Of a stretch of 42,931 nt of DNA, positions 41,801-42,931 are shown piece after piece (positions within the stretch are counted from its first letter, which is position 1; each line of letters starts with the position of its first letter). The notes under the pieces are model-generated. The model saw nothing but the letters and a program-made list of their open reading frames with translations, was not told the DNA's origin and searched no databases. Source of the DNA: Perkinsus marinus ATCC 50983 (lineage: Eukaryota; Perkinsozoa; Perkinsida; Perkinsidae). The DNA lies in the NCBI RefSeq assembly GCF_000006405.1, contig NW_003217134.1:34309-77239 (forward strand), read 5' to 3'. Both the position numbers and the translations under genes were made by a program.

Positions 41801-41945
41801 ATGAAAGCAAACATATATTGCCCAGAGTACTACGTATTTGATCGATCGGGTATAATATAACTATTGACATAGTGCTCGCCAAAGCGCCCGCTACACCATG
41901 CATCATCGGGCTGGGTACTGTCGAGATGGACGGCGGAGATTTCAT
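38827..41945 (-). CDS. Peroxisomal PMP34-like mitochondrial-carrier-family protein (partial)
   Basis: Exons in coding order: 41945-41831, about 40273-40168, 39783-39654, 39294-39181 and 38958-38827. They encode HGVAGALAS and YPIDQIR (repeat 1 signature P-x-D-x-x-R), WTDLWKGSPTRAVL, then ASLWLVCNPVVHFVVYE (typical of PMP34/PXN carriers). Next come LGGAAKFCATMATYPLQ joined to LVQTKLRAQG (a later signature), and GVIGCYSGLQAKLAQT. PMP34-type carriers exchange CoA, NAD or adenine nucleotides across the peroxisomal membrane; the exact substrate cannot be told. The exon 1 to exon 2 phases do not fit as drawn, so an extra exon or another acceptor is likely. The final helix-6 exon is not found. Introns hold four MITEs. 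Confidence 0.75.
39314..39435 (+). mobile_element. Family 1 MITE
   Basis: GGAGTTTCACTCG start and GGGTGAAACCCC end, 122 bp. It lies in the carrier gene intron between exons 3 and 4, 19 bp from the exon 4 acceptor. Confidence 0.65.
39517..39634 (-). mobile_element. Family 1 MITE, left end lost
   Basis: Reverse-orientation copy (TATGAAGAACACTAGTGAG ... CACTTCACGTGAAACGGG). It ends just before carrier exon 3, at 39654. Confidence 0.6.
39953..40136 (-). mobile_element. Family 1 MITE with internal expansion
   Basis: 184 bp, flanked by ACT (39950-39952 and 40137-40139). The core is replaced by four tandem copies of a 13-bp unit (CGTGTAAATTTC-like, 40009-40065) and a perfect 30-bp palindrome at 40063-40092 (AATTATAGGACGTGT and its reverse complement). 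It lies in the carrier intron after exon 2. Confidence 0.75.
40331..40526 (-). mobile_element. Family 1 MITE with inserted sequence
   Basis: GGACTTTCCCCCGTGATATG start and GGGTGAAACTCC end, 196 bp. About 70 bp of unrelated sequence sits in the middle. It lies in the first carrier intron. Confidence 0.6.
41165..41205. repeat. AT-rich microsatellite
   Basis: Run of TATA/TATATATA with short interruptions, in the first intron of the carrier gene. Confidence 0.85.
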
Positions 41946-42861
41946 AACACTGGGTAAAACTCTATAATAAACTTCATAAAAATATATAAATAGATAGTAT
42001 TAGATTAATAGTGTATGAATACGCTATCCTATATAAGATATAAATAACGGAGATGTCCTCAAATATAATATCACTATTGACACCGATTCAGTGTCACCAC
42101 AGAAAGATAGCGAGAAAAGCTGTTGTCTCCAGTCAGGTTTCAACTTGTGCATAACTACGAGACCGCTGCTCGGTTAATCGATGACTTCATCAAAACTAAT
42201 ATCGCATCAAATAATCTTGAACTTCTAAGAAGCATCAGCTCCCAGCCACCCCAAGTCGTCAGGGCCTCCTAACTCTAGTATTAAACACTATCCGACTAAC
42301 ACAAATCTATCACCGTAGACTTGACAGTGCGACAACATCAATAACAATGTATACATGCTCCTCGTAATATCACTTTTCCTCTCTCTCCTTTGCTGAGATA
42401 AACGAATATCGAATTCCTCTACTATGCGTATGTTTTTCTTACGAAAACGCGTAAAAAATTGATTTCTCACAAATTCGGCGAATATTTATATGATACTTTA
42501 ACGTGATGAATATATTCCGAAAAAAACACCCATAATTTTCCCTTCTTAGCATCCTTCATTTCGGAAAATCAAAAAGTTTTTTGTTTTAAAAAACACAAAA
42601 TTTACACTGGGAATTCCCCCAAGACGACTGCCCGAAATGTTATATTTCCGAGGATCGTATTTTTCGGGCAAGTTCGAAAATTCAATATCCTACGCTCAGC
42701 AAGGCTTAGATATAACTAGATGCTATCATACACGAAAGTGAAGCGGTCATCTTCACAGTTATTATTATAAAAACGGCAAGAGCGAAATTCACGCTGGCCA
42801 GAATCACGTAAATTTTATAGATACCTTTTCTTCATCTCACAGTGTGGTGACGGAAATCATT
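41946..42861. other. Unassigned, AT-rich
   Basis: Region upstream of the carrier start, probably including its promoter. No exon chain or domain was recognised. Confidence 0.35.
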
Positions 42862-42931
42862 GGAGTTTCACAACCCGTTTTACGTGAATTGGTGTAAAAC
42901 TGCGTGAAAATATACACACTACGTAGTAGTC
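42862..42931 (+). mobile_element. Family 1 MITE, cut by window end
   Basis: GGAGTTTCACAACCCG start after CATT. It continues past the end of the window. Confidence 0.65.

Overview
The window looks like nuclear DNA of an alveolate protist, most likely a Perkinsus species (Perkinsozoa). That is inference. It rests on short GT-AG introns inside ordinary eukaryotic genes, standard stop codons, a plant/protist-type Deg protease, and a tandem family of secreted S1/P1 nucleases. No rRNA, tRNA, CRISPR or bacterial operon was found. Two runs of exactly 100 N (13112-13211 and 28338-28437) are assembly gaps.

Layout. At 0.87-3.2 kb (+) is a seven-exon gene of unknown function ('gene A'). From 3.4 to 18.3 kb lies a tandem array of six intronless S1/P1-type nuclease genes, all on the minus strand, with two broken plus-strand nuclease pieces. 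About 3.3 kb at 2.14-5.47 kb is repeated at 6.32-9.64 kb. The second copy places exons of gene A directly behind a cut ArfGAP zinc-finger domain and carries a Ty3/gypsy fossil. At 18.4-27.2 kb (-) a 16-exon Deg/HtrA-type serine protease can be assembled exon by exon. At 30.5-35.4 kb (+) is a ten-exon, probably N-myristoylated PP2C phosphatase. A SET-domain-like gene follows at 36.6-37.0 kb (+). At 38.8-41.9 kb (-) is most of a PMP34-like peroxisomal member of the mitochondrial carrier family.

All six nucleases have a signal peptide ending just before a mature N-terminal Trp, and the five complete ones keep the zinc-ligand set of the P1 family. Five end in the same Cys-rich tail. The sixth replaces that tail with a hydrophobic C-terminus that looks like a GPI-anchor signal, so the array appears to make both free and surface-bound forms of one enzyme.

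The introns of gene A, the protease, the phosphatase and the carrier are crowded with three families of short inverted-repeat elements (MITEs). Their target-site duplications can be read directly: 3 bp (PIF/Harbinger-like), 8 bp (hAT-like) and TA (Tc1/mariner-like). One is nested inside another. Minisatellites of 25, 53 and 64 bp and several near-perfect palindromes add to this. Many introns are only 40-55 nt; the long ones are long mainly because of these elements.
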